64,000 nt of DNA, taken from Atherix ibis (taxonomy: Eukaryota; Arthropoda; Insecta; Diptera; Athericidae). Of the stretch, positions 26,950 to 40,930 are shown in pieces; position 1 is the stretch's first letter, and each line of letters opens with the position of its first letter. The translations under genes and the position numbers were made by a program. The stretch lies in assembly GCA_958298945.1 (NCBI GenBank), contig OY282608.1:12811933-12875932 (forward strand). Direction: 5' to 3'. The notes under the pieces are model-generated. The model made no database searches. It was not told where the DNA came from and saw only the letters and a list, made by a program, of their open reading frames with translations.

Positions 26950-29900
26950 AACCAACAAACCAACAAGCCAACAAACGCACAAACCAACAAACCAACAAAC
27001 CAACAAACCAACAAACCAACAAACCAACAAACCAACAAACCAAGTAACCAACAAAACAACAAACCAACAAACCAACAAACGAACAAACGAACAAACGAAC
27101 AAACGAACAAACCAACAAACCAACACACAAACAAACCAACGAACGAACAAACCAACAAACGAACCAACCAACAAACCAACACACCAACAAACCAAGAAAC
27201 CAACAAACCAACAAACGAACAAGCCAACAAACTAACAAACCAACAAGCCAACAAACCAACAAACCAACAAACCAACAAGCCACCAAACCAACAAACCAAC
27301 AAACCAACAAACCAACAAACCAACAAACCAACAAACCAAGAAACCAACAAACCAACAAACCAACAAGCCAACAAACAAACAAACCAACAAACGAACAAAC
27401 CAACAAACCAACAAACCAACGAACCAAGTAACCAACAAACCAAAAAACCAACATACCTACAAACCAACAAACCAACAAACCAACAAACCAACAAACCAAC
27501 AAACCAACAAACCAACAAACCAGCAAACCAACAAACGAACAAACCAGCAAACCAACAAGCCAACAAACCAAGAAACCAACAAACCAACAAACCAACAAAC
27601 GAACCAACCAACAAACGAATAAACCAACAAACCAACAAACCAATAAAACAACAAACCAACAAACCAACAAACCAACAAGCCAACAAACCAGCAAACCAAC
27701 AAACCAACAAACCAACGAACCAACAAACGAACAAGCCAACAAACCAACAAACCAACAAACCAACAAACCAAGTAACCAACAAACAAACAAGCCAACAAAC
27801 GAACAAAACAACAAACAAACAAACCAACAAACCAACAAGCCAACAAGCCAACAAACGAACAAACAAACAAACCAACAAACCAACAAACCAACAAACCAAC
27901 AAACCAACAAACCAACAAACCAACAAACCAACAAACCAACAAGCCAACAAGCCAACAAGCCAATAAACGAACAAACCAAGAAACCAAGAAACCAACAAAC
28001 CAACAAACCAACAAACGAACAAACCAACAAACCAACAAACCAACAAACCAACAAACCAACAAACCAACAAACCAACAAACCAACAAACCAACAAACCAAC
28101 AAGCCAACAAGCCAACAAACCAACAAACCAACAAGCCAACAAACGAACAAACCAACAAACCAACAAACCAACAAACCAACAAACCAACAAACCAACAAAC
28201 AAACAAACGAAGTAACCAACAAAACAACAAACCAACAAACCAACAAACGAACAAACGAACAAACGAACAAACCAACAAACAAACAAAACAACGAACGAAC
28301 AAACCAACAAACGAACCAACCAACAAACCAACACACCAACAAACCAAGAAACCAACAAACCAACAAACGAACAAGCCAATAAACTAACAAACCAACAAGC
28401 CAACAAACCAACAAACCAACAAGCCACCAAACCAACAAACCAACAAACCAACAAACCAACAAACCAACAAACCAACAAACCAACAAACCAAGAAACCAAC
28501 AAACCAACAAACCAACAAGCCAACAAACGAACAAACCAACAAACGAACAAACCAACAAACCAACAAACCAACAAACCAACAAGCCAAGAAACCAACAAGC
28601 CAAAAAACCAACATACCAACAAACCAACAAACCAACAAACCAACAAACCAACAACCCAACAAACTAACAAACCAACAAACGAACAAACCAGCAAACCAAC
28701 AAGCCAACAAACCAACAAACCAACAAACCAACAAACCAACAAACCAACAAACCAACAAACCAACAAACGAACAAACCAACAAACGAATAAACCAACAAAC
28801 CAACAAACCAATAAAACAACAAACCAACAAACCAACAAACCAACAAGCCAACAAACCAGCAAACCAACAAACCAACAAACCAACGAACCAACAAACGAAC
28901 AAGCCAACAAACCAACAAACCAACAAACCAACAAACCAACAAACCAACAAGCCAACAAACTAACAAAACAACAAACCAACAAACGAACAAACCAGCAAAC
29001 AAACAAACCAACAAACGAACAAACCAACAAACGAACAAACGAACAAACCAACAAACCAACAAACCAACAAACCAACAAACCAACAAACCAAAAAACCAAG
29101 TAACCAACAAACCAACAAGCCAACAAACGAACAAACCAACAAACAAACAAACCAACATACCAACAAGCCAACAAGCCAACAAGCCAACAAACGAACAAAC
29201 AAACAAACCAACAAACCAACAAACCAACAAACCAAGAAACCAAGAAACCAACAAACCAACGAACCAAGTAACCAACAAACCAACAAACCAACAAACCAAC
29301 AAGCCAACAAACGAATAAACCAACAAGCCAACAAGCCAACAAACCAACAAACCAACAAACCAACAAACCAACAAACCAACAAACCAACAAACCAACAAAA
29401 CAACAACCCAAAAAACCAACAAACTAACAAACCAACAAGCCAACAAACCAACAAACCAACAAACCAACAAACAAACAAACCAATAAACGAACAAACCAAC
29501 AAACGAACAAACGAACAAACCAACAAACCAACAAACGAACAAACCAACAAACCAACAAACCAACAAACCAACAAACAAATAAACCAACAAACCAACAAAC
29601 CAACAAGCCAACAAACCAACAAACCCACAAACCAACAAACAAACAAACCAAGTAACCAACAAAACAACAAACCAACAAACGAACAAACGAACAAACGAAC
29701 AAACGAACAAACCAACAAACCAACAAACCAACAAACCAACAAACCAAGTAACCAACAAACCAACAAGCCAACAAACGAACAAGCCAACAAACAAACAACC
29801 CAACAAGCCAACAAACCAACAAGCCAACAAACGAACAAACCAACAAACAAACAAACCAACAAACCAACAAGCCAACAAGCCAACAAACGAACAAACGAAC

Positions 29901-30830
29901 AAACCAACAAACCAACAAACCAACAAACCAACAAACCAACAAGCCAACAAACGAACAAACCAACAAACAAACAAACCAACAAACCAACAAGCCAACAAGC
30001 CAACAAACGAACAAACAAACAAACCAACAAACCAACAAACCAACAAACTAACAACCCAACAAACCAACAAACCAACAAGCCAACAAGCCAACAAACCAAC
30101 AAACCAACAAACCAACAAACCAAAAAACCAACAAACCAAAAAACCAACAAACAAACAAACCAACAAACCAACAAGCCAACAAACGAACAAACCAACAAAC
30201 CAACAAACCAACCAACAAACAAACCAAGTAACCAGCAAACCAACAAACCAATAAGCCAACAAACCAACAAACCAACAAACCAGCAAACCAGCAAACCAAG
30301 AAACCAACAAACCAACAAACCAAGTAACCAAGAAACCAACAAACCAACAAACCAACAAACCAACAAACCAACAAGCCAACAAACGAACAACCCAACAAGC
30401 CAACAAACCAACAAACCAACAAACCAACAAACCAACAAACCAACAAACCAACAAACTAACAAACCAACAAACCAACAAACCAACAAACGAACAAACCAGC
30501 AAACAAACAAACCCACAAACGAACAAACCAACAAACGAACAAACCAACAAACCAACAAACCAACAAACCAACAAACGAACAAACGAACAAACCAACAAAC
30601 CAACAAACCAACAAACCAATAAACCAAGCAACCAACAAGCCAACAAGCCAACAAACCAACAAGCCAACAAACGAACAAACCAACAAACCAAGAATTTAAC
30701 AAACCAACAAACCAACAAACGAACAAACCAACAAACCAACAAACCAACAAACCAACAAACCAACAAACCAACAAACCAACAAACCAACAAACCAACAAAC
30801 CAACAAACCAACAAATAAACCACCAAACAA
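26950..30830. repeat. Mixed region with about 1.15-kb spacing
   Basis: ACGAACGAAC occurs at 27139 and 28291 and AACACACC-AACAAACC-AAGAAACC near 27181 and 28333, both at an offset of 1152 bases (144 octamers). AAGTAACC-AACAAAAC pairs near 27044 and 28212 give 1168. ACCAAACC is scarce here. AAGTAACC, AACAAGCC and AACAAACG persist. The octamer register stays at 2 modulo 8 from about 25,680 to 30,810, the longest stable stretch followed. No gene is present. Confidence 0.7.
29821..30010. repeat. Local 120-base tandem duplication
   Basis: The lines at 29821 and 29941 begin with the same 60 bases, and the match continues about 18 bases into the following lines, giving an offset of 120 bases or 15 octamers. 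The two copies then separate at AACAAACG-AACAAACG against AACAAACG-AACAAACA. Confidence 0.8.
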
Positions 30831-32945
30831 CCAAGTAACCAGCAAACCAACAAACCAATAAGCCAACAAACCAACAATCCAAGAAATTAAGAAACCAAAT
30901 AACCAACAAACCAACGAACCAAGTAACCAAGAAACCATCAAACCAACAAACCAACAAACCAACAAGCCAACAAACGAATAAACCAACAAGCCAACAAACC
31001 AACAGACCAACATACCAACAAACCAACAAACCAACAAACTAACAAACCAACAAACCAACAAACCAACAAACCAAAAAACCAACAAACCAACAAACCAACA
31101 AGCCAACAAACCAACAAACCAACAAACAAACAAACCAATAAACGAATAAACCAACAAACGTACAAACAAACAAACCAACAAACCAACAAACGAACAAACC
31201 AACAAACCAACAAACCAACAAACAGATAAACCAACAAACCAACAAACCAACAAACCAACAAGCCAACAAACGAACAAACCAACAAACCAACAAACCAACA
31301 AACAAACAAACCAAGTAACCAACAAAACAACAAACCAACAAACCAACAAACGAACAAACGAACAAACGAACAAACCAACAAACCAACAAACCAACAAACC
31401 AACAAACCAACAAACCAACAAACCAACAAACCAACAAACCAACAAACCAACAAACCAACAAGCCAACAAGCCAACAAACGAACAAACGAACAAACCAACA
31501 AACCAACAAACCAACAAACCAACAAACCAACAAACCAAGTAACCAACAAACCAACAAGCCAACAAACGAACAAACCAACAAACAAACAAACCAATAAACC
31601 AACAAGCCAACAAGCCAACAAACGAACAAACAAACAAACCAACAAACCAACAAACCAACAAACCAACAAACCAACAAACCAATAAGCCAACAAACCAACA
31701 AGCCAACAAACGAACAAACCAACAAACCAAGAAAACAACAAACCACCAAACCAACAAACGAACAAACCAACAAACCAACAAACCAACAAACCAACAAACC
31801 AACAAACCAACAAACCAACAAACCAACAAACCAATAAACCAACAAACCAACAAGCCAACAAGCCAACACACCAACAAGCCAACAAACCAACCAACAAACA
31901 AACCAAGTAACCAGCAAACCAACAAACCAATAAGCCAACAAACCAACAAACCAACAAACCAACAAACCAAGAAACCAACAAACCAACAAACCAAGTAACC
32001 AAGAAACCAACACACCAACAAACCAACAAACCAACAAGCCAACAAACGAACAAACCAACAAGCCAACAAACCAACAATCCAACTAACCAACAAACTAACA
32101 AACCAACAAACCAACAAATCAACAAAACCAAAAAACCAACAAACCAACAAACCAACAAACCAACAAGCCAAGAAACCAACAAACAAACAAACCAACAAAC
32201 GAACAAACCAACAAACGAACAAACGAACAAACCAACAAAACAACAAACCAACAAACCAACAAACCAACAAACAAATAAACCAACAAACCAACAAACCAAC
32301 AAGCCAACAAACGAACCAATCAACAAACCACCAAACCAACAAACCAACAAACAAACAAACCAAGTAACCAACAAAACAACAAACCAGCAAGCCAACAAAC
32401 TAACAAAACAACAAACCAACAATCCAACAAACCAACAAACCAACAAACCAACAAACCAACAAACCAAGTAACCAAGAAACCAACAAACCAACAAGCCAAC
32501 AAACGAACAAACCAACAAGCCAACAAACCAACAAACCAACCAACCAACAATCCAACAAGCCAACAAGCCAACAAACCAGTAAACCACCAAACGAACAAAT
32601 CAACAAACGAACAAACCAACAAACCAACAAATCAACAAACCAACAAACCAAGTAACCAACAAACCAACAAACCAACGAACGAACAAACCAATAAATGAAC
32701 AAACCAACAAACCAACAAGCCAACAAGCCAACAAACCAACAAGCCAACAAACGAACAAACCAACACACCAACAAACCAAGAAACCAACAAACCAACAAAC
32801 GAACCAACCAACAAACCAACAAACGAACAAACCAACAAACAAACAAACCAACAAACCAACAAACCAATAAACCAAGTAACCAACAAACCAACAAACCAGC
32901 AAACCAACAAAACAAGAAACCAACAAACTAACAAGCCAACAAACC

Positions 32946-32955
32946 AAAAAAAAGC
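32946..32955 (+). repeat. A8-GC ten-base unit (+2 register shift), copy 1
   Basis: Eight A residues then GC replace an octamer, making a ten-base unit. The canonical start moves from 2 to 4 modulo 8 across it. Copies at 37134 and 37888 do the same. Confidence 0.8.
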
Positions 32956-35595
32956 AACAAACCAACAAACCAAGTAGCCAACAAACCAACAAACCAACAA
33001 ACCAACAAACCAACAAACCAACAAACCAACAAACCAACAAACAAATAAACCAACAAACCAACAAACCAACAAACCAACAAACCAACAAACCAACAAACCA
33101 ACAAGCCAACAAACCAAGAAACAAAGAAAATAGCAAACCAACAAACTAACAAGCCAACAAACCAACAAACCAAGAAACCAACAAACCAACAAACCAACAA
33201 ACCAACAAACCAACAAACCAACGAACAAACAAACCAAAAAACCAACAAACCAACAAACGAACATACCAACAAACGAACAAACCAACAAACGAACAAACCA
33301 ACAAACCAACAAACCAACAAAACAACAAACCAACAAACCAACAAACCAACAAACCAACAAACAAACAAACCAACAAACCAACAAACCAACAAACCAACAA
33401 GACAACAAACTTACAAATCAACAAACGAACAAACCAACAAACAAACAAACAAACAAACCAACAAACAAACAAACCAACAAACCAATAAACCAACAAACCA
33501 ACAAACCAACAAACCAACAAACCAACAAACCAACAAACCAAGAAGCCAACAAACCAACAAACCAACAAACCAACAAACCAACAAGCCAACAAACCAACAA
33601 ACCAACAAACCAACAAACCAAGAAATGAACAAACCAACAAACAAACAAACCAACAAACGATCAAACCAACAAACCAACAAACCAACAAACCAACAAACCA
33701 ACAAACCAACAAACTAACAAGCCAACAAGCCAACAAAGCAACAAGCCAACAAACGAACAAACCAACAAACCAAGAAACCAACAAACCAACCAACCAACAA
33801 ACGAACAAACCAACAAACCAACAAACTAACAAACCAACAAACCAACAAACCAACAAACCAACAAACCAACAAACCAACAAACCAACAAACCAACAAACCA
33901 ACAAACCAACAAACCAACAAGCCAACAAGCCAACAAACAAACAAGCCAACAAACGAACAAACCAACAAACCAAAAAACCAACCAACAAACAAACCAAGTA
34001 ACCAACAAACCAACAAACCAATTAGCCAACAAACCAACAAACCAACAAACCAACAAATCAACAAACCAAGTAACCAAGAAACCAACAAACCAACAAACCA
34101 ACAAACCAACAAGCCAATAAACGAACAAACCAACAAGCCAACAAACCAACAAACCAACAAACAAACAAACCAAAAAACAAACAAACCAACAAACCAACAA
34201 ACCAACAAACCAAAAAACCAACAAACCAACAAACCAACAAACCAACAAACCAACAAACCAACAAACCAACAAACCAAGAAATGAACAAACCAACAAACCA
34301 AAAAACCAACAAACCAACAAACCAACAAGCCAACAAACCAACAAACCAACAAACAAACAAACCAATAAACGAATAAACCAACAAACGTACAAACAAACAA
34401 ACCAACAAACCAACAAACGAACAAACCAACAAACCAACAAACCAACAAACAGATAAACTAACAAACCAACAAACCAACAAACCAACAAGCCAACAAACGA
34501 ACAAACCAACAAACCAACAAACCAACAAACCAACAAACAAACAAACCAAGTAACCAACAAAACAACAAACCAACAAACCAACAAACCAACAAACGAACAA
34601 TCGAACAAACGAACAAACCAACAAACCAACAAACCAACAAACTAACAAACCAACAAGCCAACAAACGAACAAGCCAACAAACGAACAAACCAACAAACCA
34701 ACAAGCCAACAAGCCAACAAACGAACAAACGAACAAACCAACAAACCAACAAACCAACAAACCAACAAACCAACAAACCAAGTAACCAACAAACCAACAA
34801 GCCAACAAACGAACAAACCAACAAACAAACAAACCAACAAACCAACAAGCCAACAAGCCAACAAACGAACAAACAAACAAACCAACAAACAAACAAACCA
34901 ACAAACCAACAAACCAACAAACCAACAAACCAACAAACCAACAAACCAACAAACCAACAAACCAACAAACCAACAAACCAACACACCAACAAACCAACAA
35001 ACCAACAAACCGACAAGTCAACAAACCAACAAACCAACAAACCAACAAACCAACAAACCAGCAAGCCAACAAACCAACAAACCAACAAACCAACAAATCA
35101 ACAAACCAACAAACCAACAAACCAACAAACAAATAAACCAACAAACCAACAAACCAACAAACCAACAAACCAACAAACCAACAAACCAACAAACCAACAA
35201 GACAACAAACCAAGAAACCAAGAAAATAACAAACCAACAAACTAACAAGCCAACAAACCAACAAACCAACAAACCAACAAACCAACAAACCAACAAACCA
35301 ACAAACCAACAAACCAACAAACCAACAAACCAACAAACCAACAAACAAACAAACCAAAAAACCAACAAACGAACAAACGAACATACCAACAAACGAACAA
35401 ACCAACAAACGAACAAACCAACAAACCAACAAACCAACAAAACAACAAACCAACAAGCCAACAAACCAACAAATCAACAAACGAACAAACCAACAAACAA
35501 ACAAACAAACAAACCAACAAACAAACAAACCAACAAACCAACAAACCAACAAACCAACAAAAGAACAAACCAACAAACCAACAAACCCACAAACC

Positions 35596-35605
35596 AACAA
35601 AAACC
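35596..35605 (+). other. +2 register slip (AACAAAAACC)
   Basis: A ten-base unit with five A residues moves the octamer start from 4 to 6 modulo 8 (35284 before, 35606 and 35646 after). It is an A-tract expansion of two bases. Confidence 0.75.
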
Positions 35606-37133
35606 AACAAACCAACAAGCCAACAAACCAACAAACCAACAAACCAACAAACCAACAAGCCAACAACCCAACAAACGAACAAGCCAACAAACCAACAAAC
35701 CAACAAACCAACAAACCAACAAACCAACAAACCAACAAATGAACAAACCAACAAACCAACAAACCAACAAACCAACAAACCAAGAAACCAACAAACCAAC
35801 AAACCAAGAAATTAACAAACCACCAAACCAACAAACGAACAAACCAACAAACCAACAAACCAACAAACCAACAACCCAAGAAACCAACAAACCACCAAAC
35901 CAACAAACGAACAAACCAACAAACCAACAAACCAACAAACCAACAAACCAACAAACCCACAAACCAACAAACCAATAAACCAACAAGCCAACAAGCCAAC
36001 AAACCAACAAGCCAACAAACGAACAAACCAACAAACCAACAAACCAAGTAACCAGCAAACAAACAAACCAATAAGCCAACAAACCAACAAACCAACAAAC
36101 CAACAAACCAAGAAACCAACAAACCAACAAACCAAGTAACCAAGAAACCAACAAACCAACAAACCAACAAACAAACAAGCCAACAAACGAACAAACCAAC
36201 AAGCCAACAAACCAACAAACCAACAAACCAACAAACCAACAAACCAACAAACCAACAAACTAACAAACCAACAAACCAACAAATCAACAAACCAAAAAAC
36301 CAACAAACCAACAAACTAACAAGCCAAGAAACCAACAAACAAACAAACCAACAAACGAACAAACCAACAAACGAACAAACAAACAAACCAACAAACCAAC
36401 AAACCAACAAACCAACAAACCAACAAACAAATAAACCAACAAACCAACAAACCAACAACCCAACAAACGAACCAATCAACAAACCACCAAACCAACAAAC
36501 CAACAAACCAACAAACAAACAAACCAAGTAACCAACGAAACAACAAACCAGCAAGCCAACAAACTAACAAAACAACAAACCAACAATCCAACAAACCAAC
36601 AAACCAACAAACCAACAAACCAACAAACCAACAAACCAACAAACCAAGTAACCAAGAAACCAACAAACCAACAAGCCAACAAGCCAACAAACGAACAAAC
36701 CAACAAGCCAACAAACCAACCAACCAACAAACCAACAAGCCAACAAGCCAACAAACCAGTAAACCACCAAACGAACAAATCAACAAACGAGCAAACCAAC
36801 AAACCAACAAATCAACAAACCAACAAACCAAGTAACCAACAAACCAACAAACCAACGAACGAACAAACCAACAAACGAACAAACCAACAAACCAACAAGC
36901 CAACAAGCCAACAAACCAACAAGCCAACAAACGAACAAACCAACGCACCAACAAACCACGAAACCAACAAACCAACAAACGAACAAACCAACAAACCAAC
37001 AAACCAACAAACGAACAAACCAACAAACAAACAAACCAACAAACCAACAAACCAATAAACCAAGTAACCAACAAACCAACAAACCAGCAAACCAACAAAC
37101 CAAGAAACCAACAAACCAACAAGCCAACAAACC

Positions 37134-37143
37134 AAAAAAAAGC
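37134..37143 (+). repeat. A8-GC ten-base unit, copy 2
   Basis: Same ten-base unit as at 32946, lying 4188 bases further on. It moves the register from 6 to 0 modulo 8. Confidence 0.8.
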
Positions 37144-37887
37144 AACAAACCAACAAACCAAGTAGCCAACAAACCAACAAACCAACAAACCAACAAACCA
37201 ACAAACCAACAAACCAACAAACAAATAAACCAACAAACCAACAAACCAACAAACCAACAAACCAACAAACCAACAAACAAACAAGCCAACAAACCAAGAA
37301 ACCAAGAAAATAACAAACCAACAAACTAACAAGTTAACAAACCAACAAACCAACAAACCAACAAACCAACAAACCAACAAACCAACAAACCAACAAACCA
37401 ACAAACCAACAAACCAACAAACCAACAAACCAAAAAACCAACAAACCAACAAACGAACATACCAACAAACGAACAAACCAACAAACGAACAAACCAACAA
37501 ACCAACAAACCAACAAACCAACAAAACAACAAACCAACAAACCAACAAACCAACAAACCAACAAACCAACAAACAAACAAACCAACAAACCAACAAACCA
37601 ACAAACCAACAAGCCTACAAACCAACAAATCAACAAACGAACAAACCAACAAACCAACAATCCAACAAGCCAACAAACCAACAAGCCAACAAACTAACAA
37701 ACCAACGCACCAACAAACCACGAAACCAACAAACCAACAAACGAACAAACCAACAAACCAACAAACGAACAAACAAACAAACAAACAAACCAACAAACCA
37801 ACAAACCAATAAACCAAGTAACCAACAAACCAACAAACCAGCAAACCAACAAACCAAGAAACCAACAAACCAACAAGCCAACAAACC

Positions 37888-37897
37888 AAAAAAAAGC
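37888..37897 (+). repeat. A8-GC ten-base unit, copy 3
   Basis: This copy lies 754 bases after the previous one, inside the second 762-base block. It moves the register from 0 to 2 modulo 8. Confidence 0.8.
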
Positions 37898-39529
37898 AAC
37901 AAACCAACAAACCAAGTAGCCAACAAACCAACAAACCAACAAACCAACAAACCAACAAACCAACAAACCAACAAACAAATAAACCAACAAACCAACAAAC
38001 CAACAAACCAACAAACCAACAAACCAACAAACCAACAAACCAACAAACCAACAAACCAACAAGCCAACAAACCAAGAAACTAAGAAAATAACAAACCAAC
38101 AAACTAACAAGCTAACAAACCAACAAACCAACAAACCAACAAACCAACAAACAAACAAACCAACAAACCAACAAACCAACAAACCAACAAACCAAAAAAC
38201 CAACAAACCAACAAACGAACATACCAAGAAACGAACAAACCAACAAACGAACAAACCAACAAACCAACAAACCAACAAAACAACAAACCAACAAACCAAC
38301 AAACCAACAAACCAACAAACCAACAAACCAACAAACAAACAAACCAACAAACCAACAAACCAACAAACCAACAAACCAACAAGCCAACAAACCAACAAAT
38401 CAACAAACGAACAAACCAACAAACAAACAAACAAACAAACCAACAAACAAACAAACAAACAAACAAACAAACCAACAAACCAACAAACCAACAAACCAAC
38501 AAACCAACAAACCAACAAACCAACAAACCAACAAACCAACAAACCAACAAACCAAGAAGCCAACAAACCAACAAACCAACAAACCAACAAACCAACAAGC
38601 CAACAATCCAACTAATGAACAAGCCAACAAACCAACAAACCAACAAACCAACAAACCAACAAACCATCAAACCAACAAACCAAGAAATGAACAAACCAAC
38701 AAACAAACAAACCAACAAACAATCAAACCAACAAACGAACAATTAAACAAACCAACAAATCAATTAACCAACAAACCAACAAACCAACAAACCAAGTAAC
38801 CAACAAACCAACAAGCCAACAAACGAACAAACCAACAAACAAACAAACAAACAAACCAACAAGCCAACAAACCAACAAACCAACAAACCAACAAACCAAC
38901 AAACTAACAAGCCAACAAGCCAACAAAGCAACAAGCCAACAAACGAACAAACCAACAAACCAAGAAACCAACAAACCAACCAACCAACAAACGAACAAAC
39001 CAACAAACCAACAAACCAACAAACCAACAAACCAACAAACCAACAAACCAACAAACCAACAAACCAACAAACCAACAAACCAACAAACCAACAAACCAAC
39101 AAACCAACAAACCAACAAGCCAACAAGCCAACAAACCAACAAGCCAACAAACGAACAAACCAACAAACCAAAAAACCAACCAACAAACAAACCAAGTAAC
39201 CAGCAAACCAACAAACCAATTAGCCAACAAACCAACAAACCAACAAACCAACAAATCAACAAACCAAGTAACCAAGAAACCAACAAACCAACAAACCAAC
39301 AAACCAACAAGCCAATAAACGAACAAACCAACAAGCCAACAAACCAACAAACCAACAAACAAACAAACCAAAAAACAAACAAACCAACAAACCAACAAAC
39401 CAACAAACCAAAAAACCAACAAACCAACAAACCAACAAACCAACAAACCGACAAACCAACAAACCAACAAACCAACAAGCCAACAAACCAACAAACCAAC
39501 AAACCAACAAACCAGCAAACCAACAAACA

Positions 39530-39539
39530 AATACAAACC
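39530..39539 (+). other. Ten-base unit AATACAAACC (+2 register shift)
   Basis: The unit follows AACAAACA and moves the octamer start from 2 to 4 modulo 8. A second copy at 41092-41101, after AACAAGCA, moves it from 4 to 6. The shared odd sequence and shared context point to a duplicated block about 1.56 kb apart. Confidence 0.75.
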
Positions 39540-39733
39540 AACAAACGAACAAACCAACAAACGAACAAACCAACAAACCAACAAACCAACAAACGAACAA
39601 ACCAACAAACCAACAAACCAACAAACAAATAAACCAACAAACCAACAAACCAACAAACCAACAAGCCAACAAAAGAACAAACCAACAAACCAACAAACCC
39701 ACAAACAAACAAACCAACAAACCAACAAACCAA

Positions 39734-39737
39734 TTTT
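39734..39737 (+). other. TTTT island inside the A/C strand
   Basis: The unit reads AATTTTCC in place of AACAAACC, four adjacent substitutions in one octamer, flanked on both sides by canonical units. It is the only place where I saw four consecutive T on the + strand. Confidence 0.85.
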
Positions 39738-40930
39738 CCAACAAACCAACAAACGAACAAGCCAACAAACCAACAAAGCAACAAACGAACAAACCAACAA
39801 ACCAACAAACCAACAAACCAACAAACCAACAAACCAACAAACCAACAAACCAACAAACCAACAAACAAACAAACCAACAAACCAACAAACCAACAAACCA
39901 ACAAGCCAACAAACCAACAAATCAACAAACGAACAAACCAACAAACAAACAAACAAACAAACAAACAAACCAACAAACAAACAAACCAACAAACCAACAA
40001 ACCAACAAACCAACAAACCAACAAACCAACAAACCAACAAACCAACAAACCAACAAACCAACAAGTCAACAAACCAACAAACCAACAAACCAACAAACCA
40101 ACAAGCCAACAACCCAACAAACCAACAAACCAACAAACCAACAAACCAACAAACCAACAAACATATAAACCAACAAACCAACAAACCAACAAACCAACAA
40201 ACCAACAAACCCACAAACAAACAAGCCAACAAACCAAGAAACCAAGAAAATAACAAACAAACAAACTAACTAGCCAACAAACCAACAAACCAACAAACCA
40301 ACAAACCAACAAACCAACAAACCAACAAACCAACAAGCCAACAAACCAACAAACGAACAAGCCAACAAACCAACAAACCAACAAACCAACAAACCAACAA
40401 ACCAACAAACAAACAAACCAACAAACGATCAAACCAACAAACGAACAATTAAACAAACCAACAAACCAATTAACAAACAAACCAACAAACGAACAAACGA
40501 ACAAACCAACAAACCAACAAACCAACAAACCAACAAACCAACAAACCAACAAACCAAGTAACCAACAAACCAACAAGCCAACAAACGAACAAACCAACAA
40601 ACAAACAAACAAACAAACCAACAAGCCAACAAACCAACAAACGAACAAACCAACAAACAAACAAATCAACAAACTAACAAACCAACAAGCCAACAAGCCA
40701 ACAAACCAACAAGCCAACAAACCACCAAACCAAAAAACCAACCAACAAACAAACCAAGTAACCAACAGACCAACAAACCAATTAGCCAACAAACCAACAA
40801 ACCAACAAATCAACAAACCAGGTAACCAAGAAACCAACAAACCAACAAACCAACAAAATAACAAGCCAACAAACGAACAAACCAACAAGCCAACAAACCA
40901 ACAAACCAACAAACAAACTAACCAAAAAAC

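Larger units (their letters stand above)
36940..38100. repeat. 762-base tandem duplication nested in the 4.18-kb repeat
   Basis: CGCACCAACAAACCACG occurs at 36944 and again at 37706, offset 762. The A8-GC unit follows at 37134 and 37888, offset 754. CGCACC-type units were not noticed elsewhere, so this is a local duplication of one block. The corresponding block near 32,760-33,130 is single and reads AACACACC instead. Confidence 0.78.
30831..40930. repeat. Higher-order region with 4,180-base period and nested 762-base copies
   Basis: The rare CCAGTAAACCACC occurs at 32576 and 36756, offset 4180. An A8 run followed by GC occurs at 32946, 37134 and 37888. AAGAAAATAAC- or AAGAAAATAGC-type units occur near 33124, 35220, 37311, 38085 and 40245, an approximate 2.1-kb spacing with one 0.77-kb step. 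CCAATTAGCC occurs near 34019, 39217 and 40779. The region has long runs of canonical units and fewer AACAAGCC units than the left third. It also holds the only TTTT tetramer I noticed (39734). No gene is visible. Confidence 0.72.
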
